Origin: an uncultured Erysipelotrichales bacterium
GTDB lineage: Bacteria; Bacillota_I; Bacilli_A; Erysipelotrichales; Coprobacillaceae
Assembly: GCA_910579135.1 (NCBI GenBank)
Contig: CAJTTM010000013.1
Location: 4,409 to 68,408 of the forward strand
Length of the DNA stretch: 64,000 nucleotides
Direction of reading: 5' to 3'
Shown: positions 18,641 to 27,816 of the stretch, in pieces
Layout of the letters: each line of letters starts with the position of its first letter
How positions within the stretch are numbered: position 1 is the first letter of the stretch
Translations under genes and position numbers: made by a program
Notes under the pieces: model-generated
Database searches by the model: none
The model's input: the letters and a program-made list of their open reading frames with translations, nothing else
What the model was told of the DNA's origin: nothing

Positions 18641-18680
18641 AAAAATAATAATGAGTTTATCTCACTATTATTCTTTTTTT
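18641..18680. terminator. Bidirectional terminator between convergent genes
   Basis: A 12-bp stem (AATAATAATGAG / CTCACTATTATT with one mismatch) is flanked by an A run on the left and a T run on the right, so it can serve both the XRE gene and the surface protein gene. Confidence 0.8.
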
Positions 18681-20545
18681 AATTGATAAAATAAACAAAC
18701 AAGTATCATAAAACTTCCTATAACCATTTCTATCCATAAGATCATATTTGTTTGATCCTTTGTTTTGACTTCTTTTAATATAGTTTTCCTTTCTCTCTCT
18801 ACTAAAACTTCAGAATTATGATTTTCTTTATCCTTCGTTTCAGAAGTTTTCATAGGCAATACAGTCACCTCACAAGTTGCAGTCAATCCATTACTTGTTT
18901 CAACAGTTATAGTCGCCTGACCTTGAGATACAGCAAGAATATGACCATTATCAACAGTTACAACACTTGTATCTGTTGAATCCCAACTTAATATTTGACT
19001 ATCTGTAGTATTATCTGGAACAATAGTTCCTATTAATGTATATTCCTCTCCTTTATCTAAAGTAAGAGTTGTTTGATTTAAACTTATAGCAGTAATAGGA
19101 ATATTAATGATAGGTTCTTCAACTGTAACAAGGCATTGTGCTTCTTTTCCATTGCTTGTTTTAACTGTAATAATTGCTTCTCCTTTTGACAATGCTGTTA
19201 TATGACCTTTATCATCAACTGATACTACATCTGGATGATTTGAACTCCAACTTAAAATCTTACTATCGGTTGTATTTTGAGGATAAATTGTTCCAATTAA
19301 TGTATATGTATTTCCTTTACTTAATGTTATATTTGTTTGATTTAAAGTAATAGAAGTAATATGTATATTAGGATCAATAACCTTCACTTTACATATCGCT
19401 TCTTTTCCATTACTTGTTTTTACTGTAACTGTTGCTTCTCCATATGATAATGCTGTAACCTTACCTTTTGAATCAACCTTCACAATATCTGGATGACTAG
19501 AAGTCCAAGTTAATTTTTTATTTGTGGTATCACTTGGATTAATTGTAGCTTTTAAAGTAACACTATCTCCTATATGTAATGATAAAGATGCTTTATCTAA
19601 TTTTACTGATGAAGCAAGTATCTTTATAATTTCATATGGAATATGATTCTCTTTTGCATACCATAAAGCATATGACTTTGGATAAACCTTTAATGTTAAT
19701 TTATTACAATCATAGAAAGCATCTTCACCTATATCAGTTACTGTTTTAGGAATAACTAAACTTTTTAAACGAATACAGCCATCAAACGCACTATCTCCTA
19801 TGTTTGTTACAGTATCAGGAATAATCATACTCTCTAAACTTGTACAATCGCTAAATGTAAAATCTGATATTTTTGTAATTTCACTTTGAATTGTAATATT
19901 AGTTAAACTTTCACATTCGCTAAATGCACTCTCTCCTATATTTGTCACACTACTAGGAATTGTTATTTCTTTTAAATTTGTACATTCATTAAAAGCATAA
20001 TCCCCTAATGTTTTTACACTATTTGGTATAGTAATATTCGTTAGACTACTACAACAATCAAATACTCCTTCTTCAATAGTTGTAACACTACTAGGAATTG
20101 TTATCTCTTTAAGGTTACTACATTCACTAAATGTATATTCTAATAATTTCTTTATTTTTGTAGGTAACTTTACATTTGTTAAACTCGTACATCCACAAAA
20201 TGCATAATCCCCTATTGCTGTGACACTATTAGGAATAGAAATACTTTTTAAACTTGTACAATCGCTAAATGCTAAACTTCCTATGTTTTTAATACTCTTT
20301 GGAATTGTTACACTTTCTAAAGTATCACAACAAGAAAATGAATCTTCTCCTAAACTCGTCACTGATACTCCATCTATTTGAGATGGAATTGTTAGATTTA
20401 TATCTTCTCCACTATAAGCTTGAATTTCAATTGTTCCATCACTTAATAATTCATATTCAAAATCATCTATCAAAGCATTCGCTGAATGAATAGAAACCAT
20501 TGAAATTGTTACTAATAAAACTAAACATACTTTCATTAATTTCAT
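18668..20545 (-). CDS. BspA-like leucine-rich-repeat surface protein with three Ig-like (BIG2) domains
   Basis: A 625-aa secreted or membrane-anchored protein. Residues 1-24 form a signal peptide. Residues about 50-300 hold roughly ten 23-aa LRR_5 repeats of the pattern SxxSLTNITIPNSVTxIGxxAF. Three BIG2 domains follow (about 310-392, 397-480, 485-566) with repeated TLIGTIxPxNTTDSxxLSWxS cores. A charged linker leads to a C-terminal helix (about 600-618) and a KKE end, so anchoring is by a membrane helix rather than LPXTG. BspA-like proteins often bind host matrix or mucosal ligands; that role is inferred. Confidence 0.92.
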   Translation of the reverse strand: MKLMKVCLVLLVTISMVSIHSANALIDDFEYELLSDGTIEIQAYSGEDINLTIPSQIDGVSVTSLGEDSFSCCDTLESVTIPKSIKNIGSLAFSDCTSLKSISIPNSVTAIGDYAFCGCTSLTNVKLPTKIKKLLEYTFSECSNLKEITIPSSVTTIEEGVFDCCSSLTNITIPNSVKTLGDYAFNECTNLKEITIPSSVTNIGESAFSECESLTNITIQSEITKISDFTFSDCTSLESMIIPDTVTNIGDSAFDGCIRLKSLVIPKTVTDIGEDAFYDCNKLTLKVYPKSYALWYAKENHIPYEIIKILASSVKLDKASLSLHIGDSVTLKATINPSDTTNKKLTWTSSHPDIVKVDSKGKVTALSYGEATVTVKTSNGKEAICKVKVIDPNIHITSITLNQTNITLSKGNTYTLIGTIYPQNTTDSKILSWSSNHPDVVSVDDKGHITALSKGEAIITVKTSNGKEAQCLVTVEEPIINIPITAISLNQTTLTLDKGEEYTLIGTIVPDNTTDSQILSWDSTDTSVVTVDNGHILAVSQGQATITVETSNGLTATCEVTVLPMKTSETKDKENHNSEVLVERERKTILKEVKTKDQTNMILWIEMVIGSFMILVCLFYQLKKE

Positions 20546-20620
20546 TATTTCACCCTCTTTATATCTACATAAAATAATATCACATTTTAAAAATGTATTA
20601 AATAAAAAAATTTAATTAAA

Positions 20621-20648
20621 AAAGTTTATACACAAGTGTACAAACTTT
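20621..20648 (-). terminator. Terminator of the ConA-like/zinc-ribbon pair
   Basis: A 13-bp stem with one mismatch (AAAGTTTATACAC / GTGTACAAACTTT) overlaps the end of the small gene and is followed on the minus strand by TTTTTTAATT. Confidence 0.7.
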
Positions 20649-20898
20649 TAATCATCATCTTGCACTCTTGCACAAGTTTCACATCTTCCTAAATCATTTA
20701 ATTCCAACTTAGATAATGTTTTTGTAAGTTCTCTATAAATTGCTGTATTTTCAAGATTATTACAAAAACCTTCACTTTCTATAACCAGACTATAACCCTT
20801 ATGTTTACATATAACACAAGTATTGATATATTTTTTAGCAGCTATATTCCATTTTTCAATATATAATGAATACCTTCTTTTTTTATGCTATGTGACAT
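20648..20898 (-). pseudogene. Small CxxC-CxxC protein gene broken at an A7 run
   Basis: A good reading frame encodes RRYSLYIEKWNIAAKKYINTCVICKHKGYS ... GRCETCARVQDDD with two CxxC pairs, a zinc-ribbon-like pattern. Its natural start, MSHSIKK, begins at the ATG at 20898 but lies one base out of frame. The two parts join at a run of seven A, where eight would restore an 83-aa protein. The alternative in-frame route upstream passes through the stop codon of the previous gene. Homopolymer length change, transcript slippage or a sequencing error are all possible. I do not recognise a named family. Confidence 0.55.
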
Positions 20899-21514
20899 TT
20901 TTATCTCCTATTGTTATTTTTAAATCCTTAAAATATGCTGCTGTACCAATATCCACAAACAAACCAATTGAACCCTTTAAATCAGCTCCATGTTTCATAT
21001 CATTTACAATCAAAACTAATTGATCATTAATATAAAACCTTGCATGTTCATTTTCAATAATTGCTTTTAAAGTTATCCATTCATTTAAATCAATATCAAC
21101 TGGTGCCTCATATCGAGTTATCTGATGTTCTCTAAAATAAGCAAATGTATACTTTGGATATGAGAAATATTGACAACCATGAGCTTTTCTTATAGGATCC
21201 TGACATTGTTTTCCATTTGTGGGTCTAACATAAAAAGATTCAAACTTTGTATCATCTTCATTAATTCTATAGGCTATACCAATAAAACCTCTTGCAAAAT
21301 CAGGAGCATCCTCTAATAAACGACTTAACATCTTGACTTCTATAATTCCATTATTAAAAGATATATCTTTTAATTTTACATATGTATTTTCATCAAATTC
21401 CATTAATTTATCTTTTTTTACAACTCTGAGTACATCCTCATCATTTAATTTTACTTTCTTTATATCTGTATGAACAGCTATACAATTATCTAAATTTAAA
21501 TCAATACTTTCCAT
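20888..21514 (-). CDS. Concanavalin-like (DUF1080/GH16-type fold) domain protein
   Basis: I use the ATG at 21514 (MESIDLNLDNC) behind GGAGGG; 208 aa. The sequence has the beta-sandwich pattern of LamG/DUF1080-like domains (DISFNNGIIEVKMLSRL, FARGFIGIAYRINEDDTKFESFYVRPTNG, GSIGLFVDIGTAAYFKDLKI). No signal peptide is seen, so it is probably cytoplasmic. These domains bind or act on carbohydrates in other proteins, but catalytic residues cannot be named. It overlaps the small CxxC gene by 11 nt and follows an HxlR regulator. Confidence 0.7.
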   Translation of the reverse strand: MESIDLNLDNCIAVHTDIKKVKLNDEDVLRVVKKDKLMEFDENTYVKLKDISFNNGIIEVKMLSRLLEDAPDFARGFIGIAYRINEDDTKFESFYVRPTNGKQCQDPIRKAHGCQYFSYPKYTFAYFREHQITRYEAPVDIDLNEWITLKAIIENEHARFYINDQLVLIVNDMKHGADLKGSIGLFVDIGTAAYFKDLKITIGDKNVT

Positions 21515-21585
21515 GACTAATACCCTCCTAATAAATTTATTATATAGTTCTTTACAGATTGAGTAAAGTAGGCACAAAAAAGTGC

Positions 21586-21912
21586 CTACTTATTTTCTTG
21601 TTTATAATATTGACCCCATTGTGCCATTGTTTCTATAACTGGTTTCATTGATAATCCTAACTCACTTAAACTGTATTCTACTTTTGGTGGAACTTCCTTA
21701 TAATCAGTTCTTATAACAATACCATCTTCAACCATTGATTTTAATGAGGATGTTAAAACTTTTTGAGATATTCCAGATAGTGATTTTTTTAATTCATTAT
21801 AACGCTTTGTCCCTGTTAATAAATCTCTTAAAATAAGTAATTTCCATTTACTTCCAATGAGTTGTACTGTTGTTGCGACTGGGCATTCAGGTAAATCTTC
21901 TTTTTTTATCAT
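21586..21912 (-). CDS. HxlR-family winged-helix regulator
   Basis: A 108-aa protein from the ATG at 21912. It has the HxlR pattern CPVATTVQLIGSKWKLLILRDLLTGTKRYNELKKSLSGISQKVLTSSLKSMVEDGIV, with the conserved N-terminal Cys that in some members senses electrophiles or redox state. Its start overlaps the stop of the DUF5714 gene as ATGA, so the two are translationally coupled. Confidence 0.92.
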   Translation of the reverse strand: MIKKEDLPECPVATTVQLIGSKWKLLILRDLLTGTKRYNELKKSLSGISQKVLTSSLKSMVEDGIVIRTDYKEVPPKVEYSLSELGLSMKPVIETMAQWGQYYKQENK

Positions 21913-22607
21913 TGTTCCTGACCCCTTTGATGAAAAGGACATCTTTCTTTAATATATTGATTATTCTTAAAAGAACGTTGACATATAATATCAATGTACT
22001 GCATTTCAATATTGAACTTTTCTTTCACAAATTCAATAGCAGTTAAAATAGATAAATAGGAATCACGCTTACAACATCTTGGCCCATTTATTTCTCCTAT
22101 TTTTTCTAATGCCTTAGAAGTCATCTGATTAGATAATCCCCATTCTTTATAAGATAGTGGTGTGGATTTTGTAATAATAGATATAAACATTCCACTACTT
22201 ATTCCAGCTCCACATGCACCCCAAAAGCCACAACTTCCTCCAGGAACCTGTTTTCCTCTTTTTTGCATCTCTAATAAAGCACTTTTTAAATCTATATCTC
22301 CTCCCGCATTTTTATAAGCTGTAAGTAATGCTGAACCAACCATAATATGATGTTCAGGTCCATGCATATGACAGATATCTAAATTCATCAATCTTTCCAT
22401 AATTTGAATTGGATTTTGCGATGTTTCATTTAAACATACAGCCATAATGCTATCTATTCCTTTCATATGACATTCGTTACACACATAATGTCCTTTAATA
22501 CATCTAGTATGGCTATATTCTTTTTTATGACAAATCATACATTCCATTATTTCTTCTTGTTCAAGATATTCTAAAGGTTCTTTACAAATCAAACATTCTT
22601 CTTGCAT
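21909..22607 (-). CDS. DUF5714 family cysteine-rich protein
   Basis: About 232 aa from the ATG at 22607 (MQEECLICKEPLEYLE), 9 nt after AAAGGA; an ATG at 22625 would add six residues. The N-terminus has several CxxC pairs (CLIC, CMIC, CNEC) suited to zinc. The middle holds HMHGPEHHIMVGSALLTAYKNAG and GGSCGFWGACGAGISSGMF, hallmarks of DUF5714, and a later RCCKRDS. The family is often found next to methyltransferase or radical SAM genes, and its chemistry is unknown. It is coupled to an HxlR regulator here. Confidence 0.82.
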   Translation of the reverse strand: MQEECLICKEPLEYLEQEEIMECMICHKKEYSHTRCIKGHYVCNECHMKGIDSIMAVCLNETSQNPIQIMERLMNLDICHMHGPEHHIMVGSALLTAYKNAGGDIDLKSALLEMQKRGKQVPGGSCGFWGACGAGISSGMFISIITKSTPLSYKEWGLSNQMTSKALEKIGEINGPRCCKRDSYLSILTAIEFVKEKFNIEMQYIDIICQRSFKNNQYIKERCPFHQRGQEQ

Positions 22608-22799
22608 TGGTTTATTTCCTTTCATAACACTTATTTATTAATAGAATAATATAATAAATTATTGTTAACATATGTAAACCCCTGTATCTTACTTTATTCT
22701 ATAGATATATTATATCATACTTTATTTATCTATAAAAAAGAGTATTATAAATTGATTTTTCAAATGATTCTATTCATATTTTTCTAATTATTAGATATT

Positions 22800-23279
22800 T
22801 TATTCTTGTATAAACAACTCTCTCTTGAGTTTTACTAAATATTCTGTTGTATCTTCTTCAAATTGTTTTTCTCCAGTTAATTGAAAACCATGCTTTCGAT
22901 AAAAGGAAATAGCTTTTTTATTTTTTTCTAACGCCCATAAATGATCAGCATGATGGTCATGAATTGCATATTCTATTAATTCATGACCAATTCCTTGATT
23001 TTGAAAAAATGTATCTACATATAATTTACAAATCTCTGTTTTATCCATTTGAATAAATCCTTTAATGACACCATCATCAAAAACATATAAATTTTGTATG
23101 TCTTCTTTTAAATAATGATCTATGAATGATACAACCTGCAATTCTTTAAAAGAATATTGAATATCATTAAATATAGGAAAATAATTCACTCTATTATTAA
23201 ATATAAATATTTCTGCTATTCTTGATAGATCATTGATCCTCGCTTTTCTTATATATATATTATGCTCTTCTATCATCAT
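22800..23279 (-). CDS. GNAT-family N-acetyltransferase
   Basis: A 159-aa GNAT protein with an acetyl-CoA loop near residues 90-110 (FFQNQGIGHELIEYAI) and the C-terminal LEKNKKAISFYRKHGFQLTGE motif. The substrate is unknown. Its ATG overlaps the stop of a 47-codon remnant of an ATPase gene, so it may be translated by coupling. Confidence 0.88.
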   Translation of the reverse strand: MMIEEHNIYIRKARINDLSRIAEIFIFNNRVNYFPIFNDIQYSFKELQVVSFIDHYLKEDIQNLYVFDDGVIKGFIQMDKTEICKLYVDTFFQNQGIGHELIEYAIHDHHADHLWALEKNKKAISFYRKHGFQLTGEKQFEEDTTEYLVKLKRELFIQE

Positions 23280-23419
23280 TGTTTTACTCCTTTAATGCCA
23301 TTATTGGTACTACAAAAATCCCATCTTCTATTTTGGTCTATACATATTGCTTTAAATGTGAATAAATATGATTCTATCTGTCTATCAATAATTCGAGATT
23401 TATAATCTTTTTTATTCAT
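23276..23419 (-). pseudogene. 47-codon N-terminal remnant of an AAA/DUF4143 ATPase
   Basis: The peptide starts MNKKDYKSRIIDRQIESYLFTFKAICIDQ behind a good AGGTGATA site. This matches the N-terminus of DUF4143-type ATPases up to the point where the Walker A loop (EGPKWCGKT in the family) should begin. Instead it runs into unrelated codons and stops in ATGA with the GNAT start. It keeps start and ribosome site and may now act as a coupling leader. Confidence 0.65.
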
Positions 23420-23634
23420 ATTGTATCACCTCATATCATCATTATATATTAATCCACTATATTTTGAAAGATTAACACGTGATATTTTATCATTTTAAAC
23501 CTTTAAATCACATAATAGAAACCCATTCTTTTTTGACGCATTATTAATATCAATACATAACCAAGAAAAATATACTAATAAATAAAAGCAAGAAGCTTTT
23601 CACTATTAAAATACTCCTTACTCTATTCAATATA

Positions 23635-24270
23635 TTATAATTTCATTAAATGAATATGCTTGTTTCCATAATGAATAATCTCTTTATCATGTGTCACTAA
23701 AATAATTGTCTTTCCTTGTTCATGTAAATAACATAATAATTCCATAACTTTATTCTTATTCTTTTCATCTAAACTTCCAGTTGGTTCATCTGCTAATATT
23801 AATTCACATTTCTTTAACATCAATCTTGCGATGGCTATTCTTTGTTGCTCCCCTCCAGAACATTGATAAACTTTCTTATCCATGTATTCTTCTAAATGTA
23901 CAGTCTTTAATGCCTCATGTATTTTTTCTTTTTTCAATCCTTCTTTTAATACAAAAGATAAGTTATCATATACAGATTCATTTTCTATCAATGCAAAATT
24001 TTGAAATAAATATCCTATCTTGTCACGAAGTATTTTTTCTGCTTTTTTAGAAAAAGGTTTTATAGATTTTTCTCCATAAATTTCAACACTTCCACTATCA
24101 GCTTTATCTAATAAACCTATAATATTTAATAATGTTGACTTCCCACATCCTGATTCTCCTGTCACAATCACAAAATCCCCTTTATTAATTTCAAGATTAA
24201 ATTGATCCAATACCTTACTTTTATTATAACTCTTTGATACATCTGCTAATTTGACTATCACTTTGCTCAT
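23635..24270 (-). CDS. ABC transporter ATP-binding protein (bacteriocin-export type)
   Basis: A 211-aa ATPase with Walker A GESGCGKST, Q-loop FQNFALIENE, signature CSGGEQQRIAIAR, Walker B LILADEPTGSLDE and the switch His in THD. It overlaps the permease gene by 4 nt (ATGA type). MacB/LolD-like ATPases of this size pair with FtsX-like permeases, here the 698-aa protein next door, and probably drive peptide export or self-immunity. Confidence 0.92.
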   Translation of the reverse strand: MSKVIVKLADVSKSYNKSKVLDQFNLEINKGDFVIVTGESGCGKSTLLNIIGLLDKADSGSVEIYGEKSIKPFSKKAEKILRDKIGYLFQNFALIENESVYDNLSFVLKEGLKKEKIHEALKTVHLEEYMDKKVYQCSGGEQQRIAIARLMLKKCELILADEPTGSLDEKNKNKVMELLCYLHEQGKTIILVTHDKEIIHYGNKHIHLMKL

Positions 24271-26363
24271 AATTCATTTTCTCCTTTTAAAATATTTGAA
24301 ATATTTCTATTTTCAAAACGATTAATTAATACATAATAAATAAAACCTTCTACGAATGAACTCATAATCATAAATATCATTAAATCTTTTATACCTAGTT
24401 TAAGAATAATAACCCCTACTAGAGTGAGAATAACATAGGTTAAAGGAATATAAATCAATAATTCAAAATATCTTTCCTTCTTACTATAGCCAAACATATA
24501 TCCTAAAGCTAACTTTTTACTATTCTCATGAATATATAAATAAACAGACTGATATATGATAATCAATAATATAGACATATACATAAACATCACCATTGAA
24601 TCTTTATAAAGATTCTCTTTCATTGTAGCTATAGTACCTTGTATAAATTCCTTATTATCTCTTATATCAGAATCTTCTCCTATTGTTTCTTTGATTTCCT
24701 TTTGATATTCAGCTATTGACTTATGAGTAATAGGCAAATACAAATGATCAACATTGACTTCTTCACTTTTTTTAGTAACCAAATGAATAACTGGATTTAT
24801 TAAATAATATTGTGAATCGGGTTTTGTATTATAAAAAACCCCATTATCTTTTATATAGATAATCTTTAATTCTTTTGAATACATAGCATTTGATAGATTC
24901 TCACCAGCATATCTTCTAGGAACAAGTAATACATCCTCATCATAACTTTTAAGATTTAATTCTCGACCACTATCATCATATAACTTTTTATTCTCTAAAT
25001 AATTCGCATTCGCATAAATCATTGGATATCTTAAAATCGAGTCTTCTATCTGATGCCAATTTTCTTCCTCAACAAACTCTCTTAGATAATCTTCTTGGTT
25101 ATATACATAATAATCAAAATCCACATAAATCCCCTCAGTATGAATATACTTATTAAAAACCTCTATATTTCCATCTATACTCTCAAGTCCATCAATTACT
25201 GCTAAAGAAGACATATAATCCTTATTCATATTTAAAGCAATATAATCTAATAAAGAAGATATTTCTTTAGGAACTATAGTAATTAATTGAGGTAGCATGA
25301 TTCCAATTAATACAACTTTTAATAATACAGATAATTCCATATAATGCTTAATATCTCTATTTTTCTTTAAATATTTTAAATGTGAAGTGAAATGTATAAA
25401 AATATAAACAAGTATACTTAATATCAATAATAAACCAAAAAACTTAACAATTATATCTATATTAGAAAAATACATATCAGAATTATATTGATTAATATAA
25501 CCGGCACAAAAATAAGTCGTTAAATATAAACCTAAAGAAAATAATAATAACTCCATAACGAAAAAAGGGAATATCATGATTCTTATGATTTTTAATATTG
25601 AAACTCCATTCAATCTCATAATCATAATTTTACGATGCGATTTCAATAAATATACGGAAATCAATAATCCTATAATAATAACAGAAGATAATAAAATATT
25701 CTCTAAATATTCTGCCTCTTCATCTTGTACCTCTTGAATTTGAGCTGGTGAATATCCTTTTGTTATATCTTCATATTGAATACGATTTTCTTTAAATACC
25801 TTTTCTAAATCTTGATAATCTTTATCATTTATATAAAAATAAGTTCCATAATATGTAGAATGAAGCAATTCTATGATCTTATCAGTTTCATACATATTTT
25901 TAATTGTAAATTGACTACTATTATCAAAAAAATACTCATCAATTGTTCTTAATATTCCTCTGCTATTTTTATCATTGATATTTGTTGTATAATACTGATT
26001 TGATTTTATATCACTAAAATCAATATCTTGATAATTGACTATCTTCAACTTAGAGAAAAGATTCTTTTTTTTAGAATAAATATAATTTGTCGCATGATAT
26101 TCTCCATCTATATACTCTGCATCACCTACTATAAAATCAACATTTCTTTCATTACAAAAACTTAAAATTTCATGAAAGTATTTTTTTGCATTTTTATTCA
26201 ATTTCAATTCTATATATTTATAGGGGTGTTTTTCTTGTATAACCAAATAATCTGGAATTGCTCCTATTTTTCCAAAATCATTATGTCTTATAGCATCATA
26301 TGATTCCATTCCTATAATAATAGAACATATGATTGTGAGTATATATATTATTTTTTTTACCAT
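24267..26363 (-). CDS. FtsX-like permease of a lactococcin-972-type transporter
   Basis: A 698-aa membrane protein with an N-terminal helix (3-19), a large extracellular domain, four helices at about 222-395, a second large loop, and three helices at about 590-690. Size and layout match the bacteriocin-associated integral membrane proteins (DUF1430 type) found with lactococcin 972 genes. It lies between the small secreted peptide gene and the ATPase. Export or immunity is inferred from context. Confidence 0.78.
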   Translation of the reverse strand: MVKKIIYILTIICSIIIGMESYDAIRHNDFGKIGAIPDYLVIQEKHPYKYIELKLNKNAKKYFHEILSFCNERNVDFIVGDAEYIDGEYHATNYIYSKKKNLFSKLKIVNYQDIDFSDIKSNQYYTTNINDKNSRGILRTIDEYFFDNSSQFTIKNMYETDKIIELLHSTYYGTYFYINDKDYQDLEKVFKENRIQYEDITKGYSPAQIQEVQDEEAEYLENILLSSVIIIGLLISVYLLKSHRKIMIMRLNGVSILKIIRIMIFPFFVMELLLFSLGLYLTTYFCAGYINQYNSDMYFSNIDIIVKFFGLLLILSILVYIFIHFTSHLKYLKKNRDIKHYMELSVLLKVVLIGIMLPQLITIVPKEISSLLDYIALNMNKDYMSSLAVIDGLESIDGNIEVFNKYIHTEGIYVDFDYYVYNQEDYLREFVEEENWHQIEDSILRYPMIYANANYLENKKLYDDSGRELNLKSYDEDVLLVPRRYAGENLSNAMYSKELKIIYIKDNGVFYNTKPDSQYYLINPVIHLVTKKSEEVNVDHLYLPITHKSIAEYQKEIKETIGEDSDIRDNKEFIQGTIATMKENLYKDSMVMFMYMSILLIIIYQSVYLYIHENSKKLALGYMFGYSKKERYFELLIYIPLTYVILTLVGVIILKLGIKDLMIFMIMSSFVEGFIYYVLINRFENRNISNILKGENEL

Positions 26364-26405
26364 ATTTATGAATATAGGGGAAGTTTATTCCCCTATATAA
26401 CCTCC

Positions 26406-26756
26406 TTAATTTAGATTTTTTGTAAAAGAATGTTTGTGCATATAATCTTTAAAAGATGAATACCCTTTAGGAATCACCTGATTTATATATGCATTTCTCT
26501 TACCAGCATGACATCCAGCTGCGTATTTATAAACATTTCCCGATATACCTATATAATTCATAACAGTATATCTTTCTGAGTTACTGCTATAATATCCATG
26601 ACACTTTAAATATTTATCCGAACAATTAGCTTGATAATATCCACAACCTGTCTGTTCTTTTTCTTGACATACCACACCAGTTGCATATACGCTCAATGTT
26701 GACACCATCAACATTGCTAATGACATAAGCATAATTTTTTTCATTAACTTTTTCAT
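26406..26756 (-). CDS. Secreted Cys-rich peptide, possible lactococcin-972-like bacteriocin
   Basis: The 116-aa precursor has a clear Sec signal peptide (MKKLMKKIMLMSLAMLMVST, probable cleavage after VYA). The mature part of about 90 aa has five Cys and is rich in Tyr, Gly and Asn. It can be loosely aligned by eye with lactococcin 972 (Tyr-x-x-x-His-Gly, T-V-x-N, G-x-x-G, A-G-x-x-A), but has Cys where that protein has none and lacks its Trp. The dedicated ABC transporter downstream supports a bacteriocin-like role. It could instead be another secreted effector. Confidence 0.62.
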   Translation of the reverse strand: MKKLMKKIMLMSLAMLMVSTLSVYATGVVCQEKEQTGCGYYQANCSDKYLKCHGYYSSNSERYTVMNYIGISGNVYKYAAGCHAGKRNAYINQVIPKGYSSFKDYMHKHSFTKNLN

Positions 26757-26869
26757 ATTTTTCTCCTTCCATTATATTTTTGTTTAAAACCTTTAAAGAT
26801 ATCTTTTACAATACTCGCTCATGAACTTATAATAAATTATATAATAAAATGAGAAAAAATCTATAAATC

Positions 26870-26884
26870 TTGACTGAACGTCAA
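26870..26884. promoter_or_regulatory. TTGAC-N5-GTCAA dyad upstream of the secreted peptide gene
   Basis: A perfect 5-bp inverted repeat around TGAAC lies 114 bp upstream of the peptide start and before an AT-rich TATATAAT-like region. It is a candidate operator for the neighbouring LytTR regulator. Binding is inferred only from position. Confidence 0.35.
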
Positions 26885-26955
26885 TATATTGAACCAAAAT
26901 GCATAATATAGTGTATTTTGCATTATTTCTAATTATTTTATGATAGAAATTCATA

Positions 26956-27684
26956 TCAATACATACTACCATGATTAAGTAAAGATTCTTTAAATGCATC
27001 AATAAATTTATTTTTATATCTTAGACATAATGTAACTTCGTTTTTTGCACATTCATCAATCATTTGTATTTTTGATCCTTTTATTTGGTGGATATATTTC
27101 ATGTTAATTGCATATGAACGATGAATTTGAATAAAATACTGATAATCTTTTACCATTTTCATAAACTCTTTTAGCGAAAGATTAACAACATATTGTTTTT
27201 TTAAAGTATTAATAATGATATTATGTAAATAACACTCTATATATACAATATCTTCAGAATTTATTGATACAATTGTATTTCTTTCATCAGAAAAACTATT
27301 ATCTAATTGAAAGAATAATTTTTCCCCTTCTATTTTTTCTTTAGATAATAGATATATAAAAATCTTAAAATCATGATCTAAATGACTTTTTCTTATAAAA
27401 CATAACGGTTTTACCATTTGGGTAAAAAAGATTTGTTGACTGTATTGAGATGCAAATACAATAAAAGATCTAGGAAAACTCTTTTTTAATTCTTTCGCAA
27501 TTTCTATCCCATTATCCTTTCCGATATATATATTTATTATAATAACTGTATAATCATCTTTTAATTCACTTAAAGTAGGTTTAGTAAAGAATCTATCACA
27601 TTTAGCATCATTATATTTATTTAATATTCTTTTTTCTAATTCTAAAGTAAAATTTATATCATCATCAATGATTAAAAAATTCAT
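26956..27684 (-). CDS. LytTR-family regulator with a receiver domain lacking the phospho-acceptor Asp
   Basis: From ATG 27684 the protein is 242 aa. Residues 1-115 form a REC domain (LIIDDD acidic pocket retained). The beta-3 Asp that is normally phosphorylated is replaced by Asn (N51, in IIINIYIG; compare FLDIDL in the AgrA-like gene at 41242). Residues 140-238 are a LytTR DNA-binding domain (VYIECYLHNIIINT, FIQIHRSYAINMKYI). No partner kinase is adjacent. It probably controls the downstream peptide/ABC genes by a phosphorylation-independent route. Confidence 0.86.
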   Translation of the reverse strand: MNFLIIDDDINFTLELEKRILNKYNDAKCDRFFTKPTLSELKDDYTVIIINIYIGKDNGIEIAKELKKSFPRSFIVFASQYSQQIFFTQMVKPLCFIRKSHLDHDFKIFIYLLSKEKIEGEKLFFQLDNSFSDERNTIVSINSEDIVYIECYLHNIIINTLKKQYVVNLSLKEFMKMVKDYQYFIQIHRSYAINMKYIHQIKGSKIQMIDECAKNEVTLCLRYKNKFIDAFKESLLNHGSMY

Positions 27685-27816
27685 TTTTCTCATTCCTTTC
27701 CTGTTGTTTTAATTATAACATGACCTCAAATTCTGATAAACCTCCAAAAATGACATATAAAACAAAAAAACCTACACTCTACAGCATAGGTTTATAATAA
27801 ATTATACTGTTTTAAA

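Noticed and set aside
18900..20400. Internal DNA repeats considered as a possible CRISPR array
   Set aside because: The periodicity encodes 23-aa leucine-rich repeats and Ig-like domains in one open frame; no spacer-repeat structure is present anywhere in the window.
21586..22607. DUF5714-HxlR pair considered as part of a metal-cofactor methyltransferase cluster
   Set aside because: The methyltransferase or radical SAM partner genes seen elsewhere are missing here.
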